From Clitopilus passeckerianus (Eukaryota > Basidiomycota > Agaricomycetes > Agaricales > Entolomataceae), in NCBI GenBank assembly GCA_944990035.1, contig CALYLX010000020.1:1-64000 (forward strand): DNA of 64,000 bases, read 5' to 3'. This document shows positions 45,718-55,821 of this stretch, piece by piece. Position 1 is the first letter of the stretch; the number at the start of each line of letters is the position of its first letter. The position numbers and the translations under genes were made by a program. The notes below the pieces were generated by a model. That model was not told the origin of the DNA, did no database searches, and saw only the letters and a program-made list of their open reading frames with translations.

Positions 45718-47373
45718 CTAGCACCGCAGTAAACTCATCTTCCCTACGATTCCATCCATTACCGTTCTAACCTGCTCGAATCTCGCAATCCCACACTTCT
45801 CACTCTCTACATGTTGCCACAGCGCGCTCAGCGACGAGAACCTAGTCCTGCACGTCGATAGAGGGCATAGGTAAACCTTGTCTTCGTGCCGAGGGCTCGC
45901 GAGGTGTTGGTTCAGCGCAGCCAGAGAACGATAGCCGTTATGACAGAGGTAGCATTCGTAGTGGTACCCATTCCAAGCGTAGTCGGTTGCTCGGAGGGTA
46001 GTCACGTTGTTGTCAGAGCTGGCGATGAGGCGGGATGGGTCTGTGATGATGTTGTTCTTGTCGAGGCGGCGGACTTCACGATTCACCGTGGCCCGGTCGA
46101 CGCCAGAGCGACAATAGCCTGACTCGAGGTGGAGGATTACGGCTGATTGTGAGACGAAGCTTTGGTTGCAGCCTACAAAGGGACAGGAATAGATTTTTGA
46201 ACGGTGGATCAAAGAGTTCAGATGCTAAAAAAGTTGGGAGTCAGCTTTCAGCGTGGATGGTTCAGAAAAAAACTGAGTATATGCGCACATTTTGCAGGTT
46301 ATTGGATGACTGGAATTCTCTATCACAATCGGCGCAGTAGTGATGGGCTTCCGATTGTCGATAATGCTCCTTAAGCCCGTAATCGTTCTTGAACACTTTG
46401 TTGCAGGCTCGACAGTAGTAATGGTCCTCCTCGTAATGGTTGATCAGACTCTGCCTGGAGGCAAAGTGAAAATCGCAGTATTGGCAGTATGCGTGTCTCG
46501 GGCTTTGGACGTAATGTTCCTTCAAGCCAACCTCATTCTTGAAGTCCTCGTCGCAACTCTCGCAATAAACGCGGCCATGACAAATGTTCTTATGCTAAAG
46601 ATCATAAGCTGGTTAAAGGAGAGTTCAATAAAGTTTGTTGGTCTAGCTTACCTGTCGAAGGCCCGACTCCGAAGGGAGCTCCCTATTGCAGATATGGCAC
46701 CAGTGGTGGCTTTTGGATGTACGGTAGTGATCCCTTTGGTCTTCCTGAGTGCCAAATACGAGGTTACACGAAGGTGCAATGCAAGTGAAGTGTTCCCGTA
46801 TGGCATGGTCTCTGCGTGTTGAACGGAGAGTAAAATGCATGTCACACCATGTGCAGTAGTGAAATCGATGGCGGTGTGTCCTATGGTCGTCGGCGCTTTC
46901 AAAATCCTCGTTGCAGCCGCTGCAATGGTATGATATATGGACAGCCCTGTTATGCTAGACCGCAATGAGTTGGGGGAATGCTTCATTTCACGCTGAGTAC
47001 ATACCTTTTGAAGACCGCCAGCAGAGGCGAAGTCCTGACGGCAATTTGCACAGTAATGATGATCCACGGAGGTACGATAATGTTCGAGGAGTCCAGAAGA
47101 CTCGCGGTAGGTAATCTTGCATTTAACACACGCAAAATGATGCGTTTTAAGATGCGCCCAACGCCGTTCGACTGACATGAAAAAGTGATCCGGATGCCAA
47201 GGACAGAGGTGGACTTTGTTACGATGTTGCTCGAGGTCGTCGTAGGTGCTGGAGTCTTTGTTGCAAGGGTTGCAGTAGAAGTGCTTTGATGAGTTCGTCT
47301 TATGTTGAGCAAGGGAAGCCCAGTCGACAAAGGAGCGACCGCATGGTACGCAATACGGCACAACAGCGAGCAT
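45718..47373 (-). CDS. C2H2 zinc-finger protein, array member 4 (full-length form)
   Basis: Four exons in frame from ATG 47373 (MLAVVPYCVPC). Exon 1 covers fingers such as CNPCNKDS, a CPWHPDHFFMS degenerate unit, CVKCKITY and CANCRQDF. Exon 2 covers CSGCNEDF, CTWCDMHF, C-x4-C in CIAPSCNLVF and CHICNREL. Exon 3 covers CESCDEDF, CQYCDFHF, CRACNKVF and CADCDREF. Exon 4 is the C-terminal module (CPFVGCNQSFVSQSAV, NIITDPSRLI, ECYLCHNGYRSLAALNQHL, LSALWQHVESEKCG). All three introns lie in phase 0 immediately before a finger's first His (LQK|H, LRQ|H, LQN|H). The most complete member of the array. Nucleic-acid binding is inferred. Confidence 0.85.
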
Positions 47374-47940
47374 GTTTGAATACGGATATTTCGCAGAGAC
47401 CTTCCCTGAAAGATTCAATTCGAGTGAGTAAAAGGATAGATACAGCGAGACTTGAAGAATAAATAAGGTTTTGTCGACAAGTTCGTGTGTTCTTCGCAAA
47501 TGGTGCCGAATACAGGTGAGAAATCTTACGTACTAGCTAATTTCCTTACAAGTTCCTGGGCTCAGCTTCACTTTCTAAGGGAATGAGGCCTGAAGAAAGT
47601 CGAGGGTGGTTGGTGTAGAAATTTCGAAGTTCGAGTGGGCCAATGTGTTGAGGATCAAGAAAACAAAGAGAAAATGGGCTCCAACGCGTCTTCGGAGACC
47701 GCGTGTGGGCCGTGGACGCGTCTTGCCTAATTAGCGCTTAGCTTCCGAATCAAGGCTTTCGTCCGGTTTTCGCTCAATTTTGTGCAAAGCTTGAAGCTCG
47801 ATTCCTTTGGGTTATAGCTATGAGAACAAAAATTGACTGTGAAATATAAACAGAACGAAAAAACACTGGATCAAAAACAATGCATCACGCACGCTATCTT
47901 TATCATATCAAGTACACAAACTTCGTGTGTAGTAAGAGTA
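47374..47940. other. Intergenic between zinc-finger genes 4 and 5
   Basis: Promoter of member 4 and downstream of member 5. Nothing else recognised. Confidence 0.4.
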
Positions 47941-48851
47941 TCAGCAGGTCAAACGCTTTACCTTCCCAACAATCTTATCCATCGCCTGCTTAACGTTCTC
48001 AAACCTCAAAATACCGCATTTCTCACTCTCTACATGCTGCCACAACGCACTCAAGGTGGTGAATGTCGTCCCGCAGGTTGAAAGAGGACAGAAGTACATC
48101 TGAGCGTCGTGCCGAGGGCTCGAAAGGTGACTATTGAGAGCCGGCAAAGTGCGAAAAGTGCTGTGGCAGAGGTAGCATTCAAATCGAGACCCATTCCACG
48201 CCTCGTTGGTCGCATGGAAGGTGACGATAGGCCCGATAAGAAGGCGGGTGGGGTCAGTGATGAGGCGTTTCTTGTCCATGGCTAGAACCTTGCTGTTGAT
48301 CAAGGCCCTATCGATCTTCGAGTTGCATCCGCCTGACTCGAGGTGCTGGATGAGGGCAGATTGTGAAATAAATGCACGGCCACATTTATAGAATGGACAT
48401 GATAGATTCTTCGGCTGGTGAGTTCCTGAGTTAAGATGCTGTGGGTCAAATATGTCAGGGCGAGCTCGACGAAAGGAAGGAGGCGTAGGCGTACATATTT
48501 CAAGCTGGTCGCGGTAGAGAAATGCCTGTTGCATCCGATACAATAGTGATGAATAGGCGCAAAGTGATAGTGAGTTTTGAGGAAGGCCTCGGTGAGGAAG
48601 GTTATCCTGCAGCTGGGGCAATACCAATGCTTCTGCACATAGTGAATTTCGAGGCCATCCCAGTCGATGAAGAGCTCGTTGCACTGTGAGCAGTAGTAAT
48701 GGCATTGCACCAGGTGCAGACTGAGGGCCCAAGGCGCTAAGAAGTCCTCACGACATTCTCCACAGTAGTTATGGTGGGAGTTTGAACTCCTATGGCAATG
48801 GTAAGCCTCTGCGTTCTTGAAATTTCGCGCACAAAGATGGCACCAGGGCAT
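47941..48851 (-). CDS. C2H2 zinc-finger protein, array member 5
   Basis: Two exons in frame. Exon 1 from ATG 48851 (MPWCHLCARNF) holds CGECREDF, CSQCNELF, CPSCRITF and CIGCNRHF. The intron precedes the His of the last finger (SLKY|H). Exon 2 is the C-terminal module: CPFYKCGRAFISQSAL, QHLESGGCNSK, ITDPTRLLIG, ECYLCHSTFRTLPALNSHL, LSALWQHVESEKCG and a basic end (VGKVKRLTC). Finger spacing is more compact than in member 2 (H-x3-H units such as HLVQCHYYC). A TATA-like element lies about 85 nt upstream. Function unknown; no linker of TGEKP type. Confidence 0.83.
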
Positions 48852-49165
48852 GATGGCGACCAGGGATAGTGGATTCGGTGGGGAAGTAATGGGAGGATGG
48901 GCGATCAGTTGACCTCAGACGATGGACTGTCCCTCCTTATACCCGCAGTTTACAACCGGAATCTTACGTCTTTGTGCTTCTCCATTGAATGATGACGATG
49001 TTCCTAGAACCTAGAGGGCCAGACCTCGTGCCGCTGATCGTACGAGTATGGTCATCTGGATGGAAAATAGCTTGAAATGATCATGGCCTGTGCACGGCCA
49101 GTGAGTTACTGAATTAATAGGAATTGATTACATTAAAAACAACATAAAATAATACAACCTCCACG
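48852..49165. other. Intergenic between zinc-finger gene 5 and the pseudogene
   Basis: Contains the member 5 TATA element. Otherwise nothing seen. Confidence 0.4.
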
Positions 49166-50458
49166 TCACCGAAGACGTACGATATCCTGTATCATCCCAT
49201 CCGCATAACTGTTGAAATTTATGAACTTTTCCACCCCCCCCCCCCCCGCACTTCTCGCTCTCAATATGTTGCCATACCGCGCTGAGAGACGTGAACCTCG
49301 TGCCGCAGGTCTGTAAAGGGCAGCGATATCTCTTCAGATCATGCCGCTGACTCGTGAGATGCCGGTGTAAATCCGTTGTAGTCTGAAACTGGTCGTGGCA
49401 CAAGAAACATTCGTAATTCATAGTATTCCAGGCCTTCTGCAGGTCGTTGCCTGCGAAGGACATATTTTGAGCCTTCCTGTACGAGAGCAGTGCTTCGTTT
49501 GGGCGAGGGGATACGCTGGCTATGAACCTTTCGGCTTGCTGGATTCGAGATATGAGGGCATAAATCTTAGCCCTGTTGATGCCAGAGACACATCCTCCCG
49601 CCTCTAGGTGAGCAATGTCCGCAGATGGTGAGATGAAGCAGATGCGGCACTCAATGAATGGACAGGGAAAAGGTGTCTGCCGGTGGATGGAAGACTTAAT
49701 GTGCTATGTACAGAGGAAAGGTATAGTCAGGTCAGAAGGCTCAGGCGAGGTCTAGCAGAATGCTTACGTTCTGAAGGCTGTTGAAGGAAGTGAACTCCTG
49801 GTCGCACGCCCAACAGTAATGGTGTTTCTCGGATAGGCGATAATGGTCTTTCAGCTCGAATTCGGTGGGCCAGACCAGGTTGCAGCGAGTACAACCATAA
49901 TGTTCCTGCTGGTTATGAGCAAAGCGCGCCGACCTCGTGGTAAAGGCGAGCTTGCACCATTTACACTGGTGATATGCTCTTCGATGCTTCTTGTAGAACG
50001 AAGGATTGTCGCAGTCCGTATCTCAGGGCCCACAGTAGTGATGTCGAGGCAATTTCGTCTTATGCTGTTGAACGATGAATTACAATTAGTTGCAGGGAAG
50101 ATTAGCTGACTCATCTTTACCTTCTTCAAATCATCCAACGTCTTATGATCTTTCTGGCAAAGTTGACAGTAGTTTGGATGGTTCGGTGATTCGCTGAGGT
50201 GGTCGTTCAGCTCCTCCACCGTAGCCCATGCTCCATCGCATTTGTCGCAGTAATGATGGATGGCTTTACTGTGAGCTTCCCAGCAGAAGCGATAGACGTA
50301 GCTAATGCCACAGATCTGGCATTCGTGAAATCGATCCCTGTGCTTTTTGTATTCAGTAGCTCATTTGAAGGCTTCGTTGGAGGGTTACAGTAATCCTGAA
50401 GGTGTTGGTTCGGCTTATTCGAAGTTGAAGGCGTGTCAGACTTCTTGGTGTGACCCAT
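49166..50458 (-). pseudogene. C2H2 zinc-finger pseudogene, array member 6
   Basis: It keeps the family exon plan (exons 50121-50458, 49768-50064, 49166-49703, introns before finger His residues) but carries several lesions. In exon 1 the zinc-finger frame (CQICGISYVYRFCWEAH, CDKCDGAWAT) is out of frame with the only plausible start (MGHTKK, 50458), and a TGA lies between them. In exon 2 a TGA (50025-50023) replaces the second Cys of a finger (HHYCGP, then TGA). In exon 3 a 14-nt G run in ESEKCG throws off the frame of the conserved end; with 13 or 16 G the sequence resumes as ADGMIQDIVRLR, matching MDGIIGGV-type ends of sisters. Otherwise the module is recognisable (CPFIECRICFISPSAD, ECFLCHDQFQTT, LSAVWQHIESEKC). 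Confidence 0.85.
49234..49247. repeat. 14-nt C/G homopolymer inside the zinc-finger pseudogene
   Basis: Fourteen consecutive C on the plus strand (G on the coding strand) right after the codon for the last zinc-ligand Cys. It is by far the longest G/C run noticed in the window, and its length decides the downstream frame. Confidence 0.9.
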
Positions 50459-51077
50459 CCTGTCCAGGCACTGGTCGTAAGCTGCCAGAAAGCGTAACGG
50501 CTCAGCTAAGGCGATGTCGTACCTCTGATGAGGTGGAGGGAAGTTCGGCGAAGGTAAGTGCCATGAAGGTAGAATGTTCATTGATTGAGGCGCGCTTGAT
50601 TCTGGGACGCGCACGGTCTGGAAAGGCGCGGATCATACGCTAACCTCACCAGCTGATCGCCGAGATAACCATGATGATGTCCAAATCCGATACTCTCAAC
50701 AACCTTAAATTGATCACGACCGCAGACAAAAGAAGACAAAATGTCCGTAAGGGAGGAGGGGATCCAAAATGATGTTCATTTGATTGTAAGTCCAACATTA
50801 ATGGTGTATACGCTTGCCTGATTGTGGCCGATGCATTTCTCCCGTCCCTCTGTCCATCATATTTCGTCCGGGTTGATACACTTCACCACCCGTATTGTCT
50901 CGCGACGAGAGAGATCGTCCACAAGAAAGTTTGTTAGTTTGTTAATGCTCTGGCACTCTTCTATAAAGATGAGGATCATCCACTTTGAAATAGGTATAGC
51001 TTGCCTTCTCTTCTTCTCTTCTTCACCTGTCGCTGGGCGACTCCTTGCTACATTTCAGCGTCATTGCCTCTTTTACG
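50459..51077. other. Divergent promoter region, zinc-finger pseudogene / AA9
   Basis: No gene supported. Upstream region of the LPMO gene. Confidence 0.4.
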
Positions 51078-52213
51078 ATGAAGATTTCTCTCTATTTACT
51101 TGTTTCTTTACTCGTGGCCGCCTGTGTACAGGCTCATGGCTTTGTACGAATACTTACCGTCGATGGCACGCGCTTCATCGGCAATATACCGAATGGGCCT
51201 CACAATCCAAGTACTGTTCGTCAGACCAGTGGTCAAGACCCGGTGAAAGGCGCTAATAACGCAGACATAAACTGTGGACGCCGCGCCAGACCAGCTACAG
51301 ATGTAGCCAATGCCAAACCTGGCTCTAAAGTAGCCTTTAACTGGATGGTGACCGGCGCGAACGGCCTTGGGAAGGTATATCCAACGACATCTCTGACAAA
51401 TTGTCGGCACTGATGCATACTACAGTGGCCCCATTCTACCGGCCCTATGCTCACCTACATGGCATCGTGCGGTAACACAACCTGTGACAAGTTCGACTCG
51501 CAAGACGCCAAATGGTTCAAGATCCATGAGGCTGGTTGGGATTCTAATCATTTATGGCACCAAAATAACACATTGTGTAAGTCCTCGCCCTCGGTGCGTC
51601 TGGGACTCCGCAATCTGACTTTGTTGAACCCTTAGATGAAGGAAAGCCAGCTGAGGTCCCAATTCCCACAAATCTCGCACCTGGAAATTACTTGATCCGT
51701 CACGAAATCATCGCCCTTCACATCGCTCGGGAAGTAGGTGGCGCAGAATTCTACCCGTCCTGTGCACAGCTCAAGATCGGTGGTTCGGGGACAGGACACC
51801 CTGCCGCCTCAGATCTTGTGTCGCTTCCAGGTGCATATAAAGACACTGATCCCGGTATCTTCGACAAGAAGGGAAAGGCCTTCAACCCGAGTGCGAAATA
51901 CGTCTTCCCTGGCCCCAAGATCGCTTCATTCATCAATGCTGATGCATCTGGAGGCGACAACACTGGTGATGATGACTCTGACAACAAATCTAGCTCGTCT
52001 AAAACTTCCAAAGGCAATCAGACCTCCAGTAGCAGCGCTTCTGAGCCTAGTTCTACCAACAAGAAGTCCTCAGGTTGCAAGCCCAAGGCTACCGTAACTG
52101 TTGAGGCTCGTTCTATCCCTTCTACTGTCCATCTCGGTCGCTTCTCCCGTGTCATGCGCCAGCACGACCTCAATGTCACCTTTGGCCGTTACCGTCAACA
52201 CAATCAACTATAA
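51078..52213 (+). CDS. AA9 lytic polysaccharide monooxygenase
   Basis: Secreted copper enzyme that oxidatively cleaves cellulose or hemicellulose. Exons 51078-51374, 51426-51576 and 51636-52213 give 341 residues in frame. The signal peptide (MKISLYLLVSLLVAACVQA) ends just before HGF, so the mature protein starts with the N-terminal His of the histidine brace. The second His is in KWPHSTGPMLTYMA, the axial Tyr in GAEFYPSC and the conserved RHEIIALH lies nearby. After the catalytic domain comes an Asp then Ser/Thr/Lys-rich linker and a C-terminal extension of about 50 residues that is not a CBM1 (few Cys). It sits between zinc-finger genes on the opposite strand. Confidence 0.95.
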
Positions 52214-52426
52214 TGAATTAACGACTCGTCTGCACCCCGTTCCAGAACGATTCGTCATGGATCACTGGTGTACTATATTACGACGTGATGTATCGCGCTA
52301 GACAACATACTACTATCATACAATTTAACATAATTTGTTCGACCTGGTTGTCGAAAAAGAGAACGGGAAGAAATGCTGCTTGTACCGCCTCCAGATATCA
52401 CAGATTCGAATGACAAAGGGTAATAT

Positions 52427-53898
52427 TCAGAGGCAGAAAGCGAGACCCGCGCGAAGTTCGAAGTGGTGGGCGAGATCGTCCATACCGTCCATACCGTCCA
52501 ACTCTTCATCACTATCTGAATCGAACAACCTCGAATAGCGGAGGTACTCATACGAAAGGTGGTACGGGGCCTCGGGCTTGCTTTTTTCAGGAGAGCGTGT
52601 TTTCCGGTTAACGGGAGTGGGGTCGGTACCTGCATTGCAGGCACTCGACTCCAGATGACGCAAGGCGGCTTCGCGATTGACGAATCTTCGTGGACAACCA
52701 TCTCCCCGCATAGGGCAGTAGTATGCCCATGGTCGATGACCTGAGTGCTATGGTTACATAGGTGTCATTAGCTTGGAAAGATGTTGAAGTAATGAGATTC
52801 ATACGCACCTTCTCGAGATTCCCTCGGGTCGTGAATATTCTGCTGCAGTCGACACAGAATGGGTGGGTATCGCGAGGTGACTGCCGATAGTGCTCGTTCA
52901 ATCCCAATTCGTTCTTGAAACATCTCTGGCACAGTTTACAGTACCAATGAGCGTCTCGAAAATGGCGAATCAAAGCTAGCTCCGAGTCAAAATGGTCGTT
53001 GCAATCTTGGCAGTAGGCATGGACGGGGCTCTGGACATAGTGTTCCTTCAAACCTAAATGCGTCGAGAATTGTTGATCGCAGTTCCCGCAATAAGGTAGA
53101 CCGTGGTATGTTTTCTTGTGCTGCAGCGAGGTTTAAGGCGCCAGTGTTTAGAAGTCATTTCCACGTAGGAACTCACCTGCAGGAATTGCAACCTCCAATC
53201 AAAGGCCTTGTCGCAGACATCGCAATAATGATGATGCTCTGAGGTTTCGTAATGCTTGACGAGCTCCTTCTTTGTCGGCCAGCCACGGTTGCATGTATGC
53301 TTGAGGCAAACGTGATGCTTTTGTATGTTATGCTGCCTTCGGTCCAACCGGAGAGCGAAATGCTCGTCGCACCATCTGCAGTAGTGTAGTTGCCTTCGAT
53401 GATTTCTGAGCTCGTTGACGGTGCTAAAATCCTTGTCGCAGCCATCACAATGGCAGCTCCCATGGGCCACTCTGTTGTGCTACGACAGATTAAACAGAGG
53501 AGCTCAAATAAGAGTTCCTACTATCAGATACCCACCTGGTCGAGGGATGCCGCAGAGTCAAAGTGGCAGCGGCACGGTGAGCAGTAGTTGTGCTTGTCAG
53601 ATCTCTTGTAATGTTCCAGAAGCGTATCAGCGGATGGAGATGCGGTTCGGCAGGGGATACAGGGGTAATGGGCTTTCTTTAGGTGCTCCCAACGTTCTGC
53701 TCTCGAGGATAGGATAGTATTGGGACAGAATGGACAACGGTGCCAACTTTCACGGTGCTGAAGTAGCTCTGGATGGGTATCGAAATCTAATTCACATCCC
53801 AAGCAGTAGTTGTGGAAACTGGAGTTTTCTCTGTGTTGGTAAAGCGCTTTCCAGCTTCCAAAGTAGCGGTTGCATGGTTGACAGAAGGGTTCTGACAT
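52427..53898 (-). CDS. C2H2 zinc-finger protein, array member 7 (divergent C-terminus)
   Basis: Four exons in frame from ATG 53898 (MSEPFCQPCNRYF). Exon 1: CLGCELDF, CPFCPNTIL, CIPCRTAS, CSPCRCHF. Exon 2: CDGCDKDF, CRWCDEHF, a CLKHTCNRGW unit and CDVCDKAF. Exon 3: CGNCDQQF, CQDCNDHF, CKLCQRCF, CVDCSRIF. Exon 4: CPMRGDGCPRRF, LRHLESSACNAG, then a unique acidic tail (DSDSDEELDGMDGMDD) in place of the usual ECYLC/WQHVESEKC module. Introns again precede the finger's first His (LDQ|H, FLQ|H, LEK|H). The acidic tail could act as an activation or protein-interaction segment; that is inference. Confidence 0.84.
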
Positions 53899-55821
53899 GC
53901 TGATAGTGAAGGTATTTAAGTATACGAAGTGATTCGGTTAGGGAAGAGAGAGTTGAAGGGCCCTTCGAAATGGAGACGAAAGCAGGCAGCTCGAAGGTTC
54001 GTACAGTTCGCCGGTGTGCTAATCGCTTTGACGAGGCGAAAAAAGCGAAGGGGTTGAGAGAGACGAAAGATGAAAAAGAAATCCAAAGCGACCATCGAAG
54101 TCAGGCAGCCGGTACCGCACTTGCACGTGCTGTCACTGCCATATCTAGGAATTTGAGTTCCCAATTTGGACATTTGTGCTGAATCAAACCTACCACAATC
54201 TTGCCAGTAAATCTTAAATCGTCTAGACTCTAGGTGCTGATTGAGAGAGCTGAAAGACATAAATAATGTAATGTGGAATAATCGATATAGGAAGTCAATG
54301 TCACAGGTATGAGGATAAAGACGTCGGTATGGTGCCAACGATTCTCAGCACTATTGGCGAATGGTTGACCTTGAAGGACCCACTCGAAGTGCGCTGCGCG
54401 TCATGTCGGTTTATTAATCGCAAATAGCGGTGCCCACGCGATATTCGAAGTCGGATGCGGAATGTTCCAAGCCAGAATCATCGCTATCCCTGGTAGTATC
54501 TCAGCGGCCGAGAAGGCGAAGGTATGACCCCTGGAAGTGAGTCTATGTGAGAGCTCGTCGAATCACGACTGTATTTCGAGCAAATATCAAGACCCAAACA
54601 AAAACAGAGGAGAGTGCTAGGAATGCTTGATCTTCGGCCAATAAGACTCGTCGTTCGACCCCTGTCTATTCCTGTCACGACCTTGAGCGAGGCATGCAAA
54701 TATGCGGATAATCCCGTCCTCATGCTGAACCTGGGTGGCCAACGTGCATTCCCACCCCCGAAGGTGGATTGAAGGAACATGCCACCTTACGGCCCAATGC
54801 CGTTCCTCATTGGTGGCAACGCTTTCCCGAACACGCGTAGAACGTGCGTTCTTCGATCGAGGTAGGGTTCTCGGTAGCCAGAAAGACAAACACCTAGAGA
54901 AGAACCGTAGTTGGAGCAATACAGAACATCTCGGCTTCAGGCTTCAAGTGCAACCCGTCTTGTCGCATGTCAGGATATATAGCCAGGGATTTGTCAGCGG
55001 GACCAAGTTGTCAGGAATCCTGAAAGCCCTGGACCGAAGAGCTATATATGTTAGGTAACAATCAGCCTGTCAAATGAGGAGCTGGAATGTAGTAGCTATT
55101 GAACTCCACCGAACTTCAACCATTAAGAGTTGCGAAGTCCGAGCCCTACCACTCAAGCGCTGCCAGCACAACGCAGATGAGAGTTGTACATTGACAGCCG
55201 ACTCAATGCTGGAAGGATTGAAAGGCTTCGCGGAGATTTTGGCAATGATTGGAATGCAGACCATTAAGCTGCCTTTTGACGTCAAGAAGCGGCCGCTAAA
55301 GCGTCCGAGTCGTATCGTCCTTTTGTCCTACCCATTCAAGAATAGGGGGCGCCGCAGACGTCTCCGTTTCCGCTCAATTCCGTGTGTTCCCTGACGATCA
55401 GCTTATGTAAGCGACTCCCTTATCCGAAGTGCTTCGCCGTTGAACCATCTTCTCCTCCGTTGTTCATCGGTGTCGCACGTTGCTCGCACTTTGTCTGCTC
55501 CGGAATGCCCAGAACAGCTTGAATGTCACATACATGACATAGGACGACTCCAACGGACGATCGTGGCGATGAGAATGTAACGTTCTGTAACGTCGGAACC
55601 CCGTTTGAGGAAAGGCGATAAGGGCGGTCGGCAACTGTTACGTTACGCTACCTTGCTCAATTCGGTCGATCATACTGGAGTCCCTATAATTGGTCTGATA
55701 GCGCGCATGGATGACACCACTCTTGGTTATACAAAGAGTGACGAGAACTGAGTCACAGCCCCCCGGACTATCCTTTAGTTCTATCTACCACCACAGCATA
55801 CCTTATCGCCAACTCTCTATT
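53899..55821. other. Intergenic, possible zinc-finger remnant, no gene supported
   Basis: About 1.9 kb. On the minus strand near 54200-54260 the reading MSFSSLNQHLESRRFKIY recalls the LNQHLASPRH segment of the array's C-terminal module, perhaps a decayed remnant. Other frames show nothing recognisable. Confidence 0.35.

Noticed and set aside
48851..49100. Biosynthetic gene cluster or effector cluster in the window
   Set aside because: No backbone synthase, transporter or dedicated regulator accompanies the lipases, LPMO or dioxygenases; the secreted genes are scattered among housekeeping genes.
50023..50025. Selenocysteine codon in a zinc finger
   Set aside because: The gene has at least two other lesions, and basidiomycetes are not known to encode selenocysteine. 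A nonsense mutation explains it.
53916..54338. 140-residue minus-strand frame as a gene
   Set aside because: Only about 18 residues recall the finger-array module; the rest has no conserved feature and no splice plan.
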